Of a stretch of DNA of 64,000 bases, positions 55,685-64,000 are shown piece by piece (positions within the stretch are counted from its first letter, which is position 1; every line of letters starts with the position of its first letter). A program made the translations under genes and the position numbers. The notes beneath the pieces were generated by a model. The model did not search any database and was not told the DNA's origin. It worked only from the letters and a program-made list of their open reading frames with translations. Source of the DNA: Porphyrobacter sp. GA68 (GTDB lineage Bacteria > Pseudomonadota > Alphaproteobacteria > Sphingomonadales > Sphingomonadaceae); NCBI RefSeq assembly GCF_022605525.1, contig NZ_JAKQYJ010000001.1, positions 496,001 to 560,000 of the forward strand, in the 5' to 3' direction.

Positions 55685-55690
55685 AACTGT

Positions 55691-56377
55691 TCAGGTCAGG
55701 CGCCAGTCGACCTCGGCGCGGCCGTTCGACTTCAGGAACAGATTGGCGCGGCTGAACGGGCGGCTGCCGAAGAAGCCGCGGCTGGCGGACAAGGGGCTGG
55801 GATGGGCGCTGCGGATGACCAGGTGGCGGCCGGTGGTGAGGGCGGGTAATCCGCTGGCCCTGGCCTGCGCATGCGCGCCCCAAAGGACAAAAACGCTGGG
55901 CAGCTGGCGCGCTGCCACCGCCTGGAGACAAGCGTGCGTCACCGCCTCCCAGCCTATGCCTGCGTGGCTACCCGCCCTTGCCTCCGCCACCGTCAGAACT
56001 GTGTTAAGCAGCAGGACACCCTGCTGTGCCCACGGCGTCAGGTCCCCTGATGCTGGCATGGGCAAACCCAGGTCGGTGTGCAGTTCCTTGAAGATGTTGC
56101 GCAGCGAAGGGGGCAGGCGCACGCCCGGCGGGACCGAAAACGCAAGCCCCGTCGCCTGTCCGGCTCCATGATAAGGGTCCTGACCAAGGATCACCACCTT
56201 GACCTGCTCCAGCGCGGTCAGTTCCAGCGCGCGCAGCCGCGTGCCTGGTGGCGGATAGATGACTTCGCCCTTCGCCTCTTCCTCGTGCAGCCATTGCGCA
56301 AGACGTCGCCCATCGGTGGAGGTCAGCACCGGCTCCAGCACGTTCCGCCAGCTTTCCGGCACCGTCTCGTCGATCAT
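55691..56377 (-). CDS. ung: uracil-DNA glycosylase
   Basis: The 228-residue family 1 enzyme removes uracil from DNA. The water-activating loop is GQDPYHG at 65-71 with the catalytic Asp67, and the minor-groove loop is HPSPLSASRG from His192. The length and order match E. coli Ung. It starts MIDETVPESW at an ATG at 56377. It is divergent from rnd across 58 bases and is followed by a hairpin. Confidence 0.96.
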   Translation of the reverse strand: MIDETVPESWRNVLEPVLTSTDGRRLAQWLHEEEAKGEVIYPPPGTRLRALELTALEQVKVVILGQDPYHGAGQATGLAFSVPPGVRLPPSLRNIFKELHTDLGLPMPASGDLTPWAQQGVLLLNTVLTVAEARAGSHAGIGWEAVTHACLQAVAARQLPSVFVLWGAHAQARASGLPALTTGRHLVIRSAHPSPLSASRGFFGSRPFSRANLFLKSNGRAEVDWRLT

Positions 56378-56435
56378 GGCGTCAGGCGCTAGCGCCCCTT
56401 CCCCTCATCCCGCAACCCGCCTAGGGACGTGGGAT

Positions 56436-57053
56436 ATGGCAGTGCATTTCCACGAAGAAGACCTTCCCGCTGGCGTCCTGGCGGATGGTCCCATTGCGGT
56501 TGACACCGAAACAATGGGTCTCGTCACCCGGCGCGACCGGCTGTGCGTCGTCCAGCTGAGCGATGGCGGGGGCGACGAACATCTGGTCCGGTTTGCCCCC
56601 GGCAGCGACTATGCCGCCCCCAATCTCAAGGCTGTGCTGGGTGATCCGGCGCGGCTGAAGCTGTTCCATTTCGCCCGCTTCGATCTGGCTGCCATCGAAT
56701 ACTACCTCGGCGTCACCGCGGCGCCGGTGTTCTGCACCAAGATCGCCAGCAAGCTGACGCGCACCTATACCGACCGGCATGGCCTCAAGAACCTCGTCAC
56801 CGAACTGCTCGGCGGCGACATTTCCAAGGCGCAGCAAAGCAGCGACTGGGGCGGTGCCGAATTGTCTGAGGCGCAGCGCGATTATGCCGCGAGCGACGTG
56901 CGCTACCTCCACCGCCTTCGCGACGTGTTCGAGCAACGACTGGAGCGCGAAGGGCGGCGCGAAATCGCGCAGGCGTGCTTCGACTTCCTGCCCACGCGCG
57001 CGCGGCTCGATGTGCTTGGCTGGCCAGACCACGACATCTTCAGTCACGAGTAA
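56436..57053 (+). CDS. rnd: ribonuclease D-like 3'-5' exonuclease
   Basis: The 205-residue protein contains only the DEDD exonuclease domain: VDTETMGL (Asp and Glu), HFARFDLAAIEYYLG (Asp), HGLKNLVTELLG, and DYAASDVRYLHRL (Tyr-x-x-x-Asp). It lacks the C-terminal HRDC domains of E. coli RNase D. Short forms are common in alphaproteobacteria. It trims 3-prime ends of structured RNAs such as tRNA precursors; targets here are not shown. GTGGG lies close to the ATG at 56436. It is followed by lptC after 28 bases, forming a single plus-strand unit. Confidence 0.9.
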   Translation: MAVHFHEEDLPAGVLADGPIAVDTETMGLVTRRDRLCVVQLSDGGGDEHLVRFAPGSDYAAPNLKAVLGDPARLKLFHFARFDLAAIEYYLGVTAAPVFCTKIASKLTRTYTDRHGLKNLVTELLGGDISKAQQSSDWGGAELSEAQRDYAASDVRYLHRLRDVFEQRLEREGRREIAQACFDFLPTRARLDVLGWPDHDIFSHE

Positions 57054-57081
57054 GCGGGAGCGACGTAACCGGCACCACAGC

Positions 57082-57744
57082 ATGGCAGCAAAACGCATCG
57101 AGACAGCCGAAGCCAAGGCGCTGCGCAGCCGGCGACAGCGGTTCGCCGCCCCCGGGGGTTCGCACGACCGCCTGGTGCGCCTGCTCGCGGTTATCCTGCC
57201 GATGGGGATCGGCATCGTCGCCGCGCTGATCGTCGTTGTTCCGCTTGGCCCACGCGGCGAGGTCAGCTTTCTGCTCGACCGCAACGAGGTGGAGACGGTG
57301 AACAACCGTGTCGCCGTCCAGAGCGCGTTGTATCGTGGGCAGGATGTGGAAGGCAAACCGTTCTCTCTCACTGCGGGTCAGGCGGTCCAGCGTTCCGCAG
57401 CGGAGGGGCTGGTGTATCTGAACAACCTGTCCGCGCAGATCCTCCTGACGGAAGGGCCGGCACGGCTGACCGCACAGGGCGGCATCTACGATCCGGCGCG
57501 CCAGCAAGTGCAGGCGACCAGCCCGGTGCTGTTCACCGCCGCCGACGGCTACCGGATGCTGGTGCGCGGCGTCGGCGTCGATCTGCGGCAGAAGGAACTG
57601 ACCGGCTCCGGCGGCGTCAGTGCGGTTGTGCCCGCCGGAACGTTTCGCGCCGACCGGCTGGAAGCCAGCCTGTCGGCGCGCACGATCACTCTTGAAGGCA
57701 ATGCGCGCGGACGCCTGGTGCCCGGCGAATTGAGGATGCCATGA
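57082..57744 (+). CDS. lptC: LPS export periplasmic protein LptC
   Basis: The 220-residue protein has one N-terminal membrane helix at about 30-55 (RLLAVILPMGIGIVAALIVVV) and a periplasmic jellyroll with conserved short strands such as RVAVQSALYRGQDVEGKPFSLTA and ARLTAQGGIYD. LptC links the inner-membrane LptBFG exporter to LptA in lipopolysaccharide transport. It starts at ATG 57082 and overlaps lptA as ATGA. Alphaproteobacterial LptC proteins diverge strongly from E. coli, and this fits that type. Confidence 0.88.
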   Translation: MAAKRIETAEAKALRSRRQRFAAPGGSHDRLVRLLAVILPMGIGIVAALIVVVPLGPRGEVSFLLDRNEVETVNNRVAVQSALYRGQDVEGKPFSLTAGQAVQRSAAEGLVYLNNLSAQILLTEGPARLTAQGGIYDPARQQVQATSPVLFTAADGYRMLVRGVGVDLRQKELTGSGGVSAVVPAGTFRADRLEASLSARTITLEGNARGRLVPGELRMP

Positions 57745-58307
57745 TGAGTTTATCTGCCCTGTCACTAGCTACCCGGTCGCTGTCGGCGCTGTCGTTTCGC
57801 TCGTTCGCCCTCGGCTTTGCCGGCACGCTTGCTGTGGCTGCGGCTTACGGGGTGAATGCGCAGGCATTTGCGGGGCAGGACACCAACGCCCCAGTCGACT
57901 TCGCTGCCGACCGCATCCAGTTGCAGGATCGGGAGAACCGCGTCGTTCTGACCGGAGGCGTCGTGATTCGTCAGGCAGCACTTACCCTCAGGGCGGAACG
58001 GGCCCTTATCAACTACACGGATACGGGCGGACTGCAGATCGACCGCCTCACCGCCACCGGGGGCGTGACCGTGACCCGCAACAATGAAACCGTGCGCGGC
58101 CAGGTAGCGGTTTACGATTTCGACCGGCGACTGATCACCATGTCCGGCGATGTGCGGGTCGCGCGCGGGACGGACAACCTGCGTGGCGGGCGGCTGGTCA
58201 TCGATCTGCGCAGCGGAGTGGCGACAGTTGACGGAAGCGCGGGAGGCCCGGGGACTTCGGCGGGACCGGGTCGGGTCACCGGGTCGTTCACCGTCCCGCA
58301 GAACTGA
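57741..58307 (+). CDS. lptA: LPS transport periplasmic bridge protein LptA
   Basis: The 188-residue protein has a signal peptide ending near AQAFAG and an OstA-type domain. DFAADRIQLQDRENRVVLTGGVVIRQAALTLRAERALINY opens it, followed by ATGGVTVTRNNETVRGQVAVYDFDRRLITMSGDV. This is the repeating beta-hairpin pattern of LptA, which carries LPS across the periplasm. It overlaps lptC at the start. Unusually for this class, no lptB or rpoN follows: the next gene, holA, is on the opposite strand and starts its stop 20 bases away, so LptB must be encoded elsewhere. Confidence 0.9.
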   Translation: MMSLSALSLATRSLSALSFRSFALGFAGTLAVAAAYGVNAQAFAGQDTNAPVDFAADRIQLQDRENRVVLTGGVVIRQAALTLRAERALINYTDTGGLQIDRLTATGGVTVTRNNETVRGQVAVYDFDRRLITMSGDVRVARGTDNLRGGRLVIDLRSGVATVDGSAGGPGTSAGPGRVTGSFTVPQN

Positions 58308-58327
58308 CCTCTCCCCCAGCTGCCTTG

Positions 58328-59386
58328 TCAGCCTGGCACAGGCTGACGCCGGCGACAGGCAGCCTTGGCAATCATCGTCAACTCCTGCGCCAGCAGCACG
58401 TCGGCTGCCCGGTTGTCGCGCATCAGGGCGCGGTGAAGAAGCGCGATCCGTTCAATCAGGCGAAGGAGGTCCGTGCCCTGCCAGCGTCGGAGCTGGATTT
58501 CGAGATCGGGCCGGTCGCGCCAGAAGATGCGCCGGGCCTTCTGCTCGGCCTCCAGCATCTGCGCCACATTGCCATGCGGTCCGATGCGGCCAGCCAGCTG
58601 GAACAATTGCGCGACTCGCCGCTCGAACGCGAGACACACACCGACAGGGTTCAGTTGCAGTGCTCGCAGGCGGTCCATCTCCCCCGGCAGCTTCGCCAGA
58701 TCGCCCGACAGCACGGCGTTGACCAGAGGTAGAAACCCTTCCTCCTCTACAGCGGCGCCGATGCTGCGCAGGTCGTCGGCGCTGGCCGTGCGAGGACTTT
58801 GCGCGGATGCATCGAGATACAGCGCCAGCTTCTCGACCTCGGATTGCGCCAGCCGCACGTCAAGCGAACAGGCACGCGCGATCTGCTCCGCCAACTCACT
58901 CCCCAGGCGAACCCCGGCGGCATCGCCAAGCTGGCGCACCGTCTGCGTCATCGTGCGCAGATCGGGCGGCCAGAACATGACCACCGCCGCGTCCGGCCGC
59001 CCCTCCAGCAGCTTGGCAGTGCGCGCCTTGTCGGTCGCTCCGCTGGCATGGACGAGAACGGGACAGGCGGCGCCCGCGCCCGCATCGCCGGTTTCAATCA
59101 GGATCTTGATCGCTTCCAGCGCATCATCGCCCTGCACCCGCGCCAGAATGTGCCGCGCGCCGCCGAACAGCGATCGGGACCGCGCTTCGTCCCCAAGCCG
59201 GGCCGGATCGTTCCTGAGGTCCGCGCCCGACAGGTCGATTCGTTCACCCGCATCGGGCAGATGACCCACCAGCGAGCCCGCCGCGGCGAGAGCGCCCGCT
59301 TCGTCCGGACCGCAGAAGAAGAACACGGCGGCTTCCCGCGCCAGCTGAGCCGCGCGGGCCGGAAACTCCCGCTGGGTCAGCTTCAT
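58328..59386 (-). CDS. holA: DNA polymerase III subunit delta
   Basis: The 352-residue protein is the delta subunit of the clamp loader. It opens [16 protein letters not shown], has FFFCGPDEAGA near residue 25-35, a segment with LFGGARHILARVQGD, a middle domain ending ASGATDKARTAKLLEG, and a helical C-terminal domain. There is no Walker A motif, as expected for delta. It loads the beta clamp with gamma/tau and delta-prime. The ATG at 59386 overlaps the lptE stop as ATGA. The gene is the last of the DUF3576-leuS-lptE-holA unit; this order is standard in alphaproteobacteria. Confidence 0.93.
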   Translation of the reverse strand: MKLTQREFPARAAQLAREAAVFFFCGPDEAGALAAAGSLVGHLPDAGERIDLSGADLRNDPARLGDEARSRSLFGGARHILARVQGDDALEAIKILIETGDAGAGAACPVLVHASGATDKARTAKLLEGRPDAAVVMFWPPDLRTMTQTVRQLGDAAGVRLGSELAEQIARACSLDVRLAQSEVEKLALYLDASAQSPRTASADDLRSIGAAVEEEGFLPLVNAVLSGDLAKLPGEMDRLRALQLNPVGVCLAFERRVAQLFQLAGRIGPHGNVAQMLEAEQKARRIFWRDRPDLEIQLRRWQGTDLLRLIERIALLHRALMRDNRAADVLLAQELTMIAKAACRRRQPVPG

Positions 59387-59877
59387 GGCTGCTGGCGAAG
59401 CGTCAGGGCAAGCTGCGTCACCATACGCTCGGCAACCTCTTCCGCCAGGTTTTCCAGCGCCCGCTGCTCGGCCACGATCGTGGCATAGTCGCTGGACACG
59501 ACATCGATCCCCGCGTCCGATCCGGTGGTCGCATCCAGCAGGATCTCTCCTGTCGCGATATCGACCAGCTGGTAACGGGCGCGCAGGATCCGCCTTTCCC
59601 GGCTGATTGTGTCGTCGCTGAGGATACCGAGCGATTCCAGCTGATCGTCCAGCCGGACATCCAGGCGGTAGCGAGCAGCTGCGCCCGTCCCAGCCGCGTT
59701 CAACCGATCCCTCAGCGCTGCCCGCATCAGCCACCCGGCCCGGCCCGGGATTGGCGCAACATCGACCTGCGCCAGGCTGGACGCGACATAGCCGCTCCCG
59801 CCGCCGCCATAAAGCGGCTGTAGCCCGCAGCCCGGAAGGACGAGCGCTGCGGCGACCAGGAGCGCCGTCTTCCTCAT
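59383..59877 (-). CDS. lptE: LPS assembly lipoprotein LptE
   Basis: The 164-residue protein has a type II signal with lipobox LPGC at about residue 17 and the LptE fold pattern: GLQPLYGGG right after the cysteine, [13 protein letters not shown], and later [24 protein letters not shown]. LptE plugs the LptD barrel in the outer membrane to complete LPS export. Its start overlaps the leuS stop as ATGA and its stop overlaps holA. With lptC and lptA nearby, most of the periplasmic LPS path is present, apart from LptD and LptB. Confidence 0.92.
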   Translation of the reverse strand: MRKTALLVAAALVLPGCGLQPLYGGGGSGYVASSLAQVDVAPIPGRAGWLMRAALRDRLNAAGTGAAARYRLDVRLDDQLESLGILSDDTISRERRILRARYQLVDIATGEILLDATTGSDAGIDVVSSDYATIVAEQRALENLAEEVAERMVTQLALTLRQQP

Positions 59878-62381
59878 ACCACGATGTTCACCAGTCGGTC
59901 CGGCACAACGATGATCTTGCGAATAGCGGCGCCGTCGATGGACCGCTGCACCTTTTCACTCGCCAGCGCCAGTTCCTGAAGGTGCGCCGTATCCGCGCCC
60001 TTGGCCACGGTGAGCGTGTCGCGCAGCTTGCCCTTGACTTGCACCGCGACAGTCACCTCGTCTTCCGCCAGCAAGGCAGGATCTACGCTGGGCCAAGGCG
60101 CATCGGCGATCAGGCCGTTCTCGCCCAGTTCCGCCCACGCCTCTTCCGCCAGATGGGGCATCATGGGGCTTAGCAGCAGCAGCAGCGTTCTGATCGCCTC
60201 GCTGCGGCTGGCGGATGGAGCAGCCTTTTCGATCGCGTTCGCCAGATCATAGAGCCGGGCCACCGCCTTGTTGAAGCCGAGCGCCTCGATATCCTGCGCG
60301 ACAGCGGCAGTCGCCTGATGCGCCTTGCGCAGCAGTGCCTTGTCCTCGCCCGTGGCGACGGCGTCGTACTGGCCGAACAGCCGCCAAGCACGCTGCACAA
60401 AGCGCCAGCACCCCTCGATGCCCGCATCCGACCAGGGCAGGTCACGTTCGGGCGGCGAATCGGACAGCATGAACCAGCGCACCGCGTCCGCGCCGTAACG
60501 ATCGACGATCGCATCCGGATCGACGACGTTCTTCTTCGATTTGGACATCTTGACCACGCGGCCGGCCGTCACTGGCAGACCGTCACTGATCCTGACCCAA
60601 TCGGCCCCGTCGCGGCGCACCTGATCGGGCGACAGCCAGCTGCCGTCGCCCAGTTGATAGGTTTCGTGGGTCACCATCCCCTGCGTGAACAGGGAGGCAA
60701 ACGGTTCCGCGACCTCCAGCCTTCCCGCCCGCTGCAGCGCCCGCGTCCAGAAGCGGGCGTAGAGAAGGTGGAGAATCGCGTGCTCGACGCCGCCGATATA
60801 CTGCTCCACCGGCAGCCACTGCGCGACTTCCGCGGCATCGAACGGCTTGTCCGCCGGCTGGCTGGCGAAGCGCAGGAAATACCACGAGGAATCGACAAAT
60901 GTGTCGAGAGTGTCGGTTTCCCGCCGTGCCGGACCGCTGCACTGCGGACAGCCGACCTGCGCCCAGGTCGGGTGGCGTTCCAGCGGATTGCCCGGTGCGT
61001 CGAAGCTGACATCTTCGGGCAGGACAACCGGCAGCTGATCCCTGGGTACGGCGACCACGCCGCATGCGGCACAATGGATGAAGGGGATCGGCGTCCCCCA
61101 ATAACGCTGACGCGACACACCCCAGTCGCGCAGGCGCCAGACGGTCCTGCCCTGCCCCCAGCCGCCTGCCTCGGCGCGGCGGATGACCTCGGCCTTGGCT
61201 TCATCCACGCTCATGCCGTCAAGGAAGCCGGAGTTGACGATCAGGCCGTCATCGGTGTCAGCCTCGGCCAGCGGCGCATCCGCGTCGGCCGTGCTACGCC
61301 CGACGACGCGCGGGATCGGCAGGCCGTACTTGGTCGCGAATTCGAAATCCCGGCTGTCATGCCCCGGCACGCCCATGACGGCGCCGGTGCCGTAATCCAT
61401 CAGTACGAAATTGGCGATGAAGACCGGCAACTGCGTGTCGGTGAACGGGTGCCGCGCGGTCAGCCCTGTGTCGAAGCCCAGCTTTTCGGCTGTTTCGACT
61501 TCGGCCGCGGTGGTACCGCCGCGCTTGCATTCGGCAATGAAGCCTTGCGCCGCCGCGTTGCGTTGCGCGACCGCCTGCGCGACCGGGTGATCGGCGGCAA
61601 CCGCGACGAAGCTGGCGCCGAAGATCGTATCCGGGCGGGTCGAGTAAACCGGCAGCCTCGTGCCGTCGGAAAGAGAAAAGCTGAATTCCAGCCCCCGCGA
61701 CCGACCAATCCAGTTTTCCTGCATCAGGCGGACCTTGTCCGGCCATCTGTCCAGACTTTCCAGCCCTTCCAGCAGGTCATCGGCGAAGTCGGTGATCTTC
61801 AGGAACCACTGGTTCAGCTTGCGCTTTTCCACTGGCGCGCCGCTGCGCCAGCCTTTGCCGTCGATCACCTGTTCATTGGCAAGCACGGTCTGGTCCACCG
61901 GATCCCAATTGACCTCCGCTTCCCGCCGGTAAACCAGCCCCGCATTGTGCAGGTCGAGAAACAGCGCCTGTTCATGGCCATAGTATTCGGGGTCGCAGGT
62001 CGCGAACTCGCGGGTCCAGTCGAGCGCAAAGCCGATGCGCTTGAGCTGAGCTTTCATGTGGGCGATGTTGTCGCGCGTCCAGCCGCCGGGATGCACGCCC
62101 TTTTCCATCGCGGCATTTTCAGCGGGCATGCCGAACGCGTCCCAGCCCATCGGGTGCAGCACCTCGTGCCCCCGCATCCGCTTGTAGCGGGCCAGCACGT
62201 CACCCATGGTGTAATTGCGCACATGGCCCATGTGGATGCGCCCCGATGGATAGGGGAACATCTCCAGCACATAGGATTTGGGCTTGGGCGACCCGCTGTC
62301 GGCGGTGAAGGTGTTCTCCGCCTCCCACCTGGCCTGCCAGCGGCCATCAACAGCCCCCGGATTGAACCGCCGTTCGCTCAT
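59874..62381 (-). CDS. leuS: leucyl-tRNA synthetase
   Basis: The 835-residue class Ia synthetase has the ATP-binding HMGH at 50-53 within [14 protein letters not shown], a CP1 editing domain around 220-420, and the second motif KMSKS at 611-615. A zinc-like CCCC-type segment is present (HCAACG, GCPQCSG). It charges tRNA-Leu and edits mischarged products. The size fits the bacterial form. It starts with ATG 62381, 26 bases after the DUF3576 gene, and overlaps lptE at its end. Confidence 0.97.
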   Translation of the reverse strand: MSERRFNPGAVDGRWQARWEAENTFTADSGSPKPKSYVLEMFPYPSGRIHMGHVRNYTMGDVLARYKRMRGHEVLHPMGWDAFGMPAENAAMEKGVHPGGWTRDNIAHMKAQLKRIGFALDWTREFATCDPEYYGHEQALFLDLHNAGLVYRREAEVNWDPVDQTVLANEQVIDGKGWRSGAPVEKRKLNQWFLKITDFADDLLEGLESLDRWPDKVRLMQENWIGRSRGLEFSFSLSDGTRLPVYSTRPDTIFGASFVAVAADHPVAQAVAQRNAAAQGFIAECKRGGTTAAEVETAEKLGFDTGLTARHPFTDTQLPVFIANFVLMDYGTGAVMGVPGHDSRDFEFATKYGLPIPRVVGRSTADADAPLAEADTDDGLIVNSGFLDGMSVDEAKAEVIRRAEAGGWGQGRTVWRLRDWGVSRQRYWGTPIPFIHCAACGVVAVPRDQLPVVLPEDVSFDAPGNPLERHPTWAQVGCPQCSGPARRETDTLDTFVDSSWYFLRFASQPADKPFDAAEVAQWLPVEQYIGGVEHAILHLLYARFWTRALQRAGRLEVAEPFASLFTQGMVTHETYQLGDGSWLSPDQVRRDGADWVRISDGLPVTAGRVVKMSKSKKNVVDPDAIVDRYGADAVRWFMLSDSPPERDLPWSDAGIEGCWRFVQRAWRLFGQYDAVATGEDKALLRKAHQATAAVAQDIEALGFNKAVARLYDLANAIEKAAPSASRSEAIRTLLLLLSPMMPHLAEEAWAELGENGLIADAPWPSVDPALLAEDEVTVAVQVKGKLRDTLTVAKGADTAHLQELALASEKVQRSIDGAAIRKIIVVPDRLVNIVV

Positions 62382-62407
62382 GTCGCCCCCGCCGAACGTT
62401 CAGGCGG

Positions 62408-62857
62408 TCAGGAGGCGAGTGCCTCGCGCCGCAGATCGCGGGCGCGGGTCAGGATGATGTCTTCCAGCTTCTGCACGGTCGCCGCCTGCACCGGCGCATC
62501 GACCCAGTTGCCGTTCTGCGCAATCTGGCGACTCGCTGCGACCCGCAGCGCATCTGCCCGCAGGTCCTGGTCGAGGATGGAGACGGTGATCTTGACCCGC
62601 TCGGCCGGGTTCTGCGGGTCGGTGTACCAGTCGGTGATCACTACCCCGCTGTTCGCGTCGGCCTGCAGCAGCGGCGCGAAGCTGACCGCCTCAAGCGTCG
62701 CGCGCCACAGGAAGGAATTTACGCCGATCGTCGTCACCTGGGCGGCGGCCGCATCGGCCCGCGGGCGCGAGGGTCCTCCGCAGGCAGCCAGTGTGGCCAC
62801 AATGGCCAGCGCAGCGGCGGAGCGGACGGGGAGGAGCTGAAAAACTGGCTGGATCAC
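62408..62857 (-). CDS. DUF3576 lipoprotein
   Basis: The 149-residue protein has a lipoprotein signal (MIQPVFQLLPVRSAAALAIVATLAAC) with lipobox LAAC at about residue 26, and the DUF3576 core: GVNSFLWRATLEAVSFAPLLQADANSGVVITDW, then RVKITVSILDQDLRADALRV. Its role is unknown; it is regularly placed before leuS and lptE in alphaproteobacteria, which suggests an outer-membrane or LPS-related job, although that is inference. The start is GTG at 62857 with AGGAA upstream. Confidence 0.86.
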   Translation of the reverse strand: MIQPVFQLLPVRSAAALAIVATLAACGGPSRPRADAAAAQVTTIGVNSFLWRATLEAVSFAPLLQADANSGVVITDWYTDPQNPAERVKITVSILDQDLRADALRVAASRQIAQNGNWVDAPVQAATVQKLEDIILTRARDLRREALAS

Positions 62858-63202
62858 GAAAAAAGGTTCCTGCGGCTGAAATCGGTGAACACATGCCCAC
62901 TCTTGGCAGCCGCTCTATACCCGTCGCACCCTTGCGGGCAAGCTATGGCATGAAGGCTTCGGCAGGCAGGACGAAGTTACGCGATCAGGCCGTGAACCCC
63001 TGCTTAATCCCGCGTCTTAACAAAGTGTGGGCAGCAGGTCACACCCTGCGGGCAATCGGGCCATAATGGACGAGGATTGACTCGCACATCGGCGCGCTGA
63101 GCCCTAGCTTCGTCAGACAGGGGCGCGTTTCAGGAACCATTAACCGTTCCGGCGCCTTAAGAACCGACGGCAAGGAGGATACGCTTACACAAGCGGTTAC
63201 CT
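62858..63202. other. 345-base intergenic region between divergent DUF3576 and the exported-protein gene
   Basis: This is a divergent promoter region. It contains an inverted repeat listed below, an AGGAGG at 63174-63179 that is 24 bases before the exported-protein ATG, and no coding frame of credible composition. The AGGAGG is too far from the ATG to be its ribosome site as annotated, and no start codon lies at a normal distance from it. Confidence 0.55.
63133..63150. promoter_or_regulatory. inverted repeat, possible operator
   Basis: GGAAC at 63133-63137 and GTTCC at 63146-63150 form an inverted repeat with an eight-base spacer, flanked by GGCGC on the left and GGCGCC on the right. It lies 53 bases before the exported-protein start. 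It is not an EcfG-type promoter, because CGTT is missing at the required distance from GGAAC. Confidence 0.3.
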
Positions 63203-63997
63203 ATGGCACACCGTTCTGTCTTTTCTGGAGTTGGCAGGCGCATTGCGCTGGCGGTCGGCGGCGTCTGCCTGACGCTGGCGATGCCTGCGGCCGTGGTGGC
63301 GCTGGGTAACAACCGGGCAGAGGCCGCAACGGATCGCCTGCTGCCGTCATTCGCCAGATTCACGCCGGCTGGCATGGACACCGAACTGGCGCGGCGGGCC
63401 GAAGCCATCGCCGAGGAACGTGGCCTGACCTTTACGCCGGCGGGCAACGTTGGCCTGAGAAGCAGGCCCATCACCGTAGCCGTTCGCATCGATGACGAAG
63501 TCGCCCGCGCCGTGACCATTCGCCGGTCCGCAGCCCTTGCCGCTGCGGGTTCGTCGTCAACCGCCCGCATGCCGCTGGCCATAACGCCGTCCCGTTTCGA
63601 TCTTGGCATCGCCCGCGGTTACCAGAGCTTCGCCCAGTCGGCTCCCAGCGTTCCTGCGCAATTGGGGCTGGGCACGCGAACGCCCGTGCTCGAAAACGTC
63701 CCGATGGCTGACCTAGCGTCGTATGGCCGCCCCGTGGCCGATCGCGGGGGCAAGCCGTCGCGCTTCTCGTCGCGAGTCGTCTTTGAAACGGAGGAGGGCG
63801 CCCCTGGCCGGCCGCCCCGTACGCTGGAAGCGCTGGGCGAGCAGAGCGTGGACGTGTCCGGTTCCTATCGCGTACTCAAGAACCTGAACGTCACCGCCGG
63901 TGTCCGCCTGTCGCAGGACCGTGACCGGCTGGCTCCGCTGACCGACGGGGTGGAAGACGACAAGGCGGTCTATGTGGGCACGCAGTTCAAGTTCTGA
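63203..63997 (+). CDS. exported protein of unknown function
   Basis: The 264-residue protein has a signal peptide (GRRIALAVGGVCLTLAMPAAVVA) and then about 225 residues with no recognisable domain. Features are an R/A-rich region near ARRAEAIAEERG, a central PSRFDLGIARGYQSFAQ stretch, VFETEEG, and a C-terminal segment in short beta-like strands (DVSGSYRVLKNLNVTAGVRLSQD) ending GTQFKF. The aromatic C-terminus and alternating pattern hint at a small outer-membrane barrel or a barrel fragment, which is inference. It reaches the window edge complete. I could not find a convincing ribosome site at the ATG. Confidence 0.65.
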   Translation: MAHRSVFSGVGRRIALAVGGVCLTLAMPAAVVALGNNRAEAATDRLLPSFARFTPAGMDTELARRAEAIAEERGLTFTPAGNVGLRSRPITVAVRIDDEVARAVTIRRSAALAAAGSSSTARMPLAITPSRFDLGIARGYQSFAQSAPSVPAQLGLGTRTPVLENVPMADLASYGRPVADRGGKPSRFSSRVVFETEEGAPGRPPRTLEALGEQSVDVSGSYRVLKNLNVTAGVRLSQDRDRLAPLTDGVEDDKAVYVGTQFKF

Positions 63998-64000
63998 TCC

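Larger units (their letters stand above)
55370..55690. other. 321-base intergenic region upstream of the PEP-CTERM gene
   Basis: Only regulatory DNA is seen between the PEP-CTERM start and the ung stop. It holds a candidate sigma-54 site and a hairpin, listed separately. No coding frame of credible composition is present. Confidence 0.6.

Noticed and set aside
60318-62840. An 840-codon plus-strand frame opposite leuS.
   Set aside because: It mirrors leuS, which has intact HMGH and KMSKS motifs; the antisense translation has no recognisable domain.
63133-63150. GGAAC upstream of the last gene as an EcfG stress promoter.
   Set aside because: The CGTT element is missing at the required distance; the sequence is better read as an inverted repeat.

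Overview
The window is GC-rich chromosomal DNA from an alphaproteobacterium, most likely a member of the Sphingomonadales (Erythrobacteraceae or Sphingomonadaceae). Supporting marks are a TonB-dependent receptor with an IIVTAQ-type TonB box, a PEPxxWA-CTERM surface protein, the block DUF3576 lipoprotein - leuS - lptE - holA, split lptC/lptA genes, DUF2147 and HXXEE proteins, and PHA depolymerase. The gene content is almost entirely core chromosome. I see no rRNA, tRNA, phage, insertion sequence, integrase, CRISPR array or defence island.

Layout. 1-3563 (minus): leucine catabolism (ivd, a small membrane gene, mccB, an HXXEE membrane gene cut by the window edge). 3.7-6.6 kb: small exported proteins, then lgt-midA (minus). 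6.7-14.1 kb (plus): acyl-CoA ligase coupled to glnD, then a TonB receptor ending at a strong terminator. 14.3-24.5 kb: PilZ protein, HAD hydrolase and YggS, a ThiE-like protein, FtsK, a DUF389 protein, isocitrate dehydrogenase divergent from a LysR regulator, alanine dehydrogenase. 24.6-33.5 kb: membrane diguanylate cyclase, thioesterase, divergent S9 peptidase and aminopeptidase P, EF-hand protein, HerA-like ATPase. 33.6-39.6 kb (plus): fused pabB-pabC, an RluA-type synthase, arfB, rpmG, a LolA-like protein, xth, ribA. 39.6-46.6 kb: psd, lipoproteins, a hotdog hydratase, phhA, uppP and an ABC exporter. 46.8-49.5 kb: PHA depolymerase and an aldehyde dehydrogenase. 49.5-55.4 kb (minus): MaoC, thiolase, DUF5996, a HExxH lipoprotein, a two-domain HD-GYP protein and a PEP-CTERM protein. 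55.7-64 kb: ung, rnd-lptC-lptA, the DUF3576-leuS-lptE-holA operon and an exported protein of unknown function.

How the genes fit together. Acyl-CoA chemistry recurs (leucine degradation, acyl-CoA ligase, thioesterase, thiolase, MaoC and hotdog hydratases, PHA mobilisation). Cell-envelope work is a second theme (lgt, LolA-like, LptA/C/E, UppP, ABC exporter, Psd). c-di-GMP signalling has a diguanylate cyclase, an HD-GYP protein and a PilZ protein. Genes are tightly packed: same-strand neighbours often share ATGA, GTGA, TTGA or CTGA, and three convergent pairs share their stop codons in one CTAG.

I did not find a clear new multi-gene system. The observations best worth checking are the HD-GYP protein whose first domain looks catalytically dead, the RibA protein with a degenerate N-terminal domain and a non-AUG start, a PhaR-like box before the PHA depolymerase, and the uncharacterised DUF5996 / HExxH-lipoprotein pair behind a thiolase-MaoC unit.
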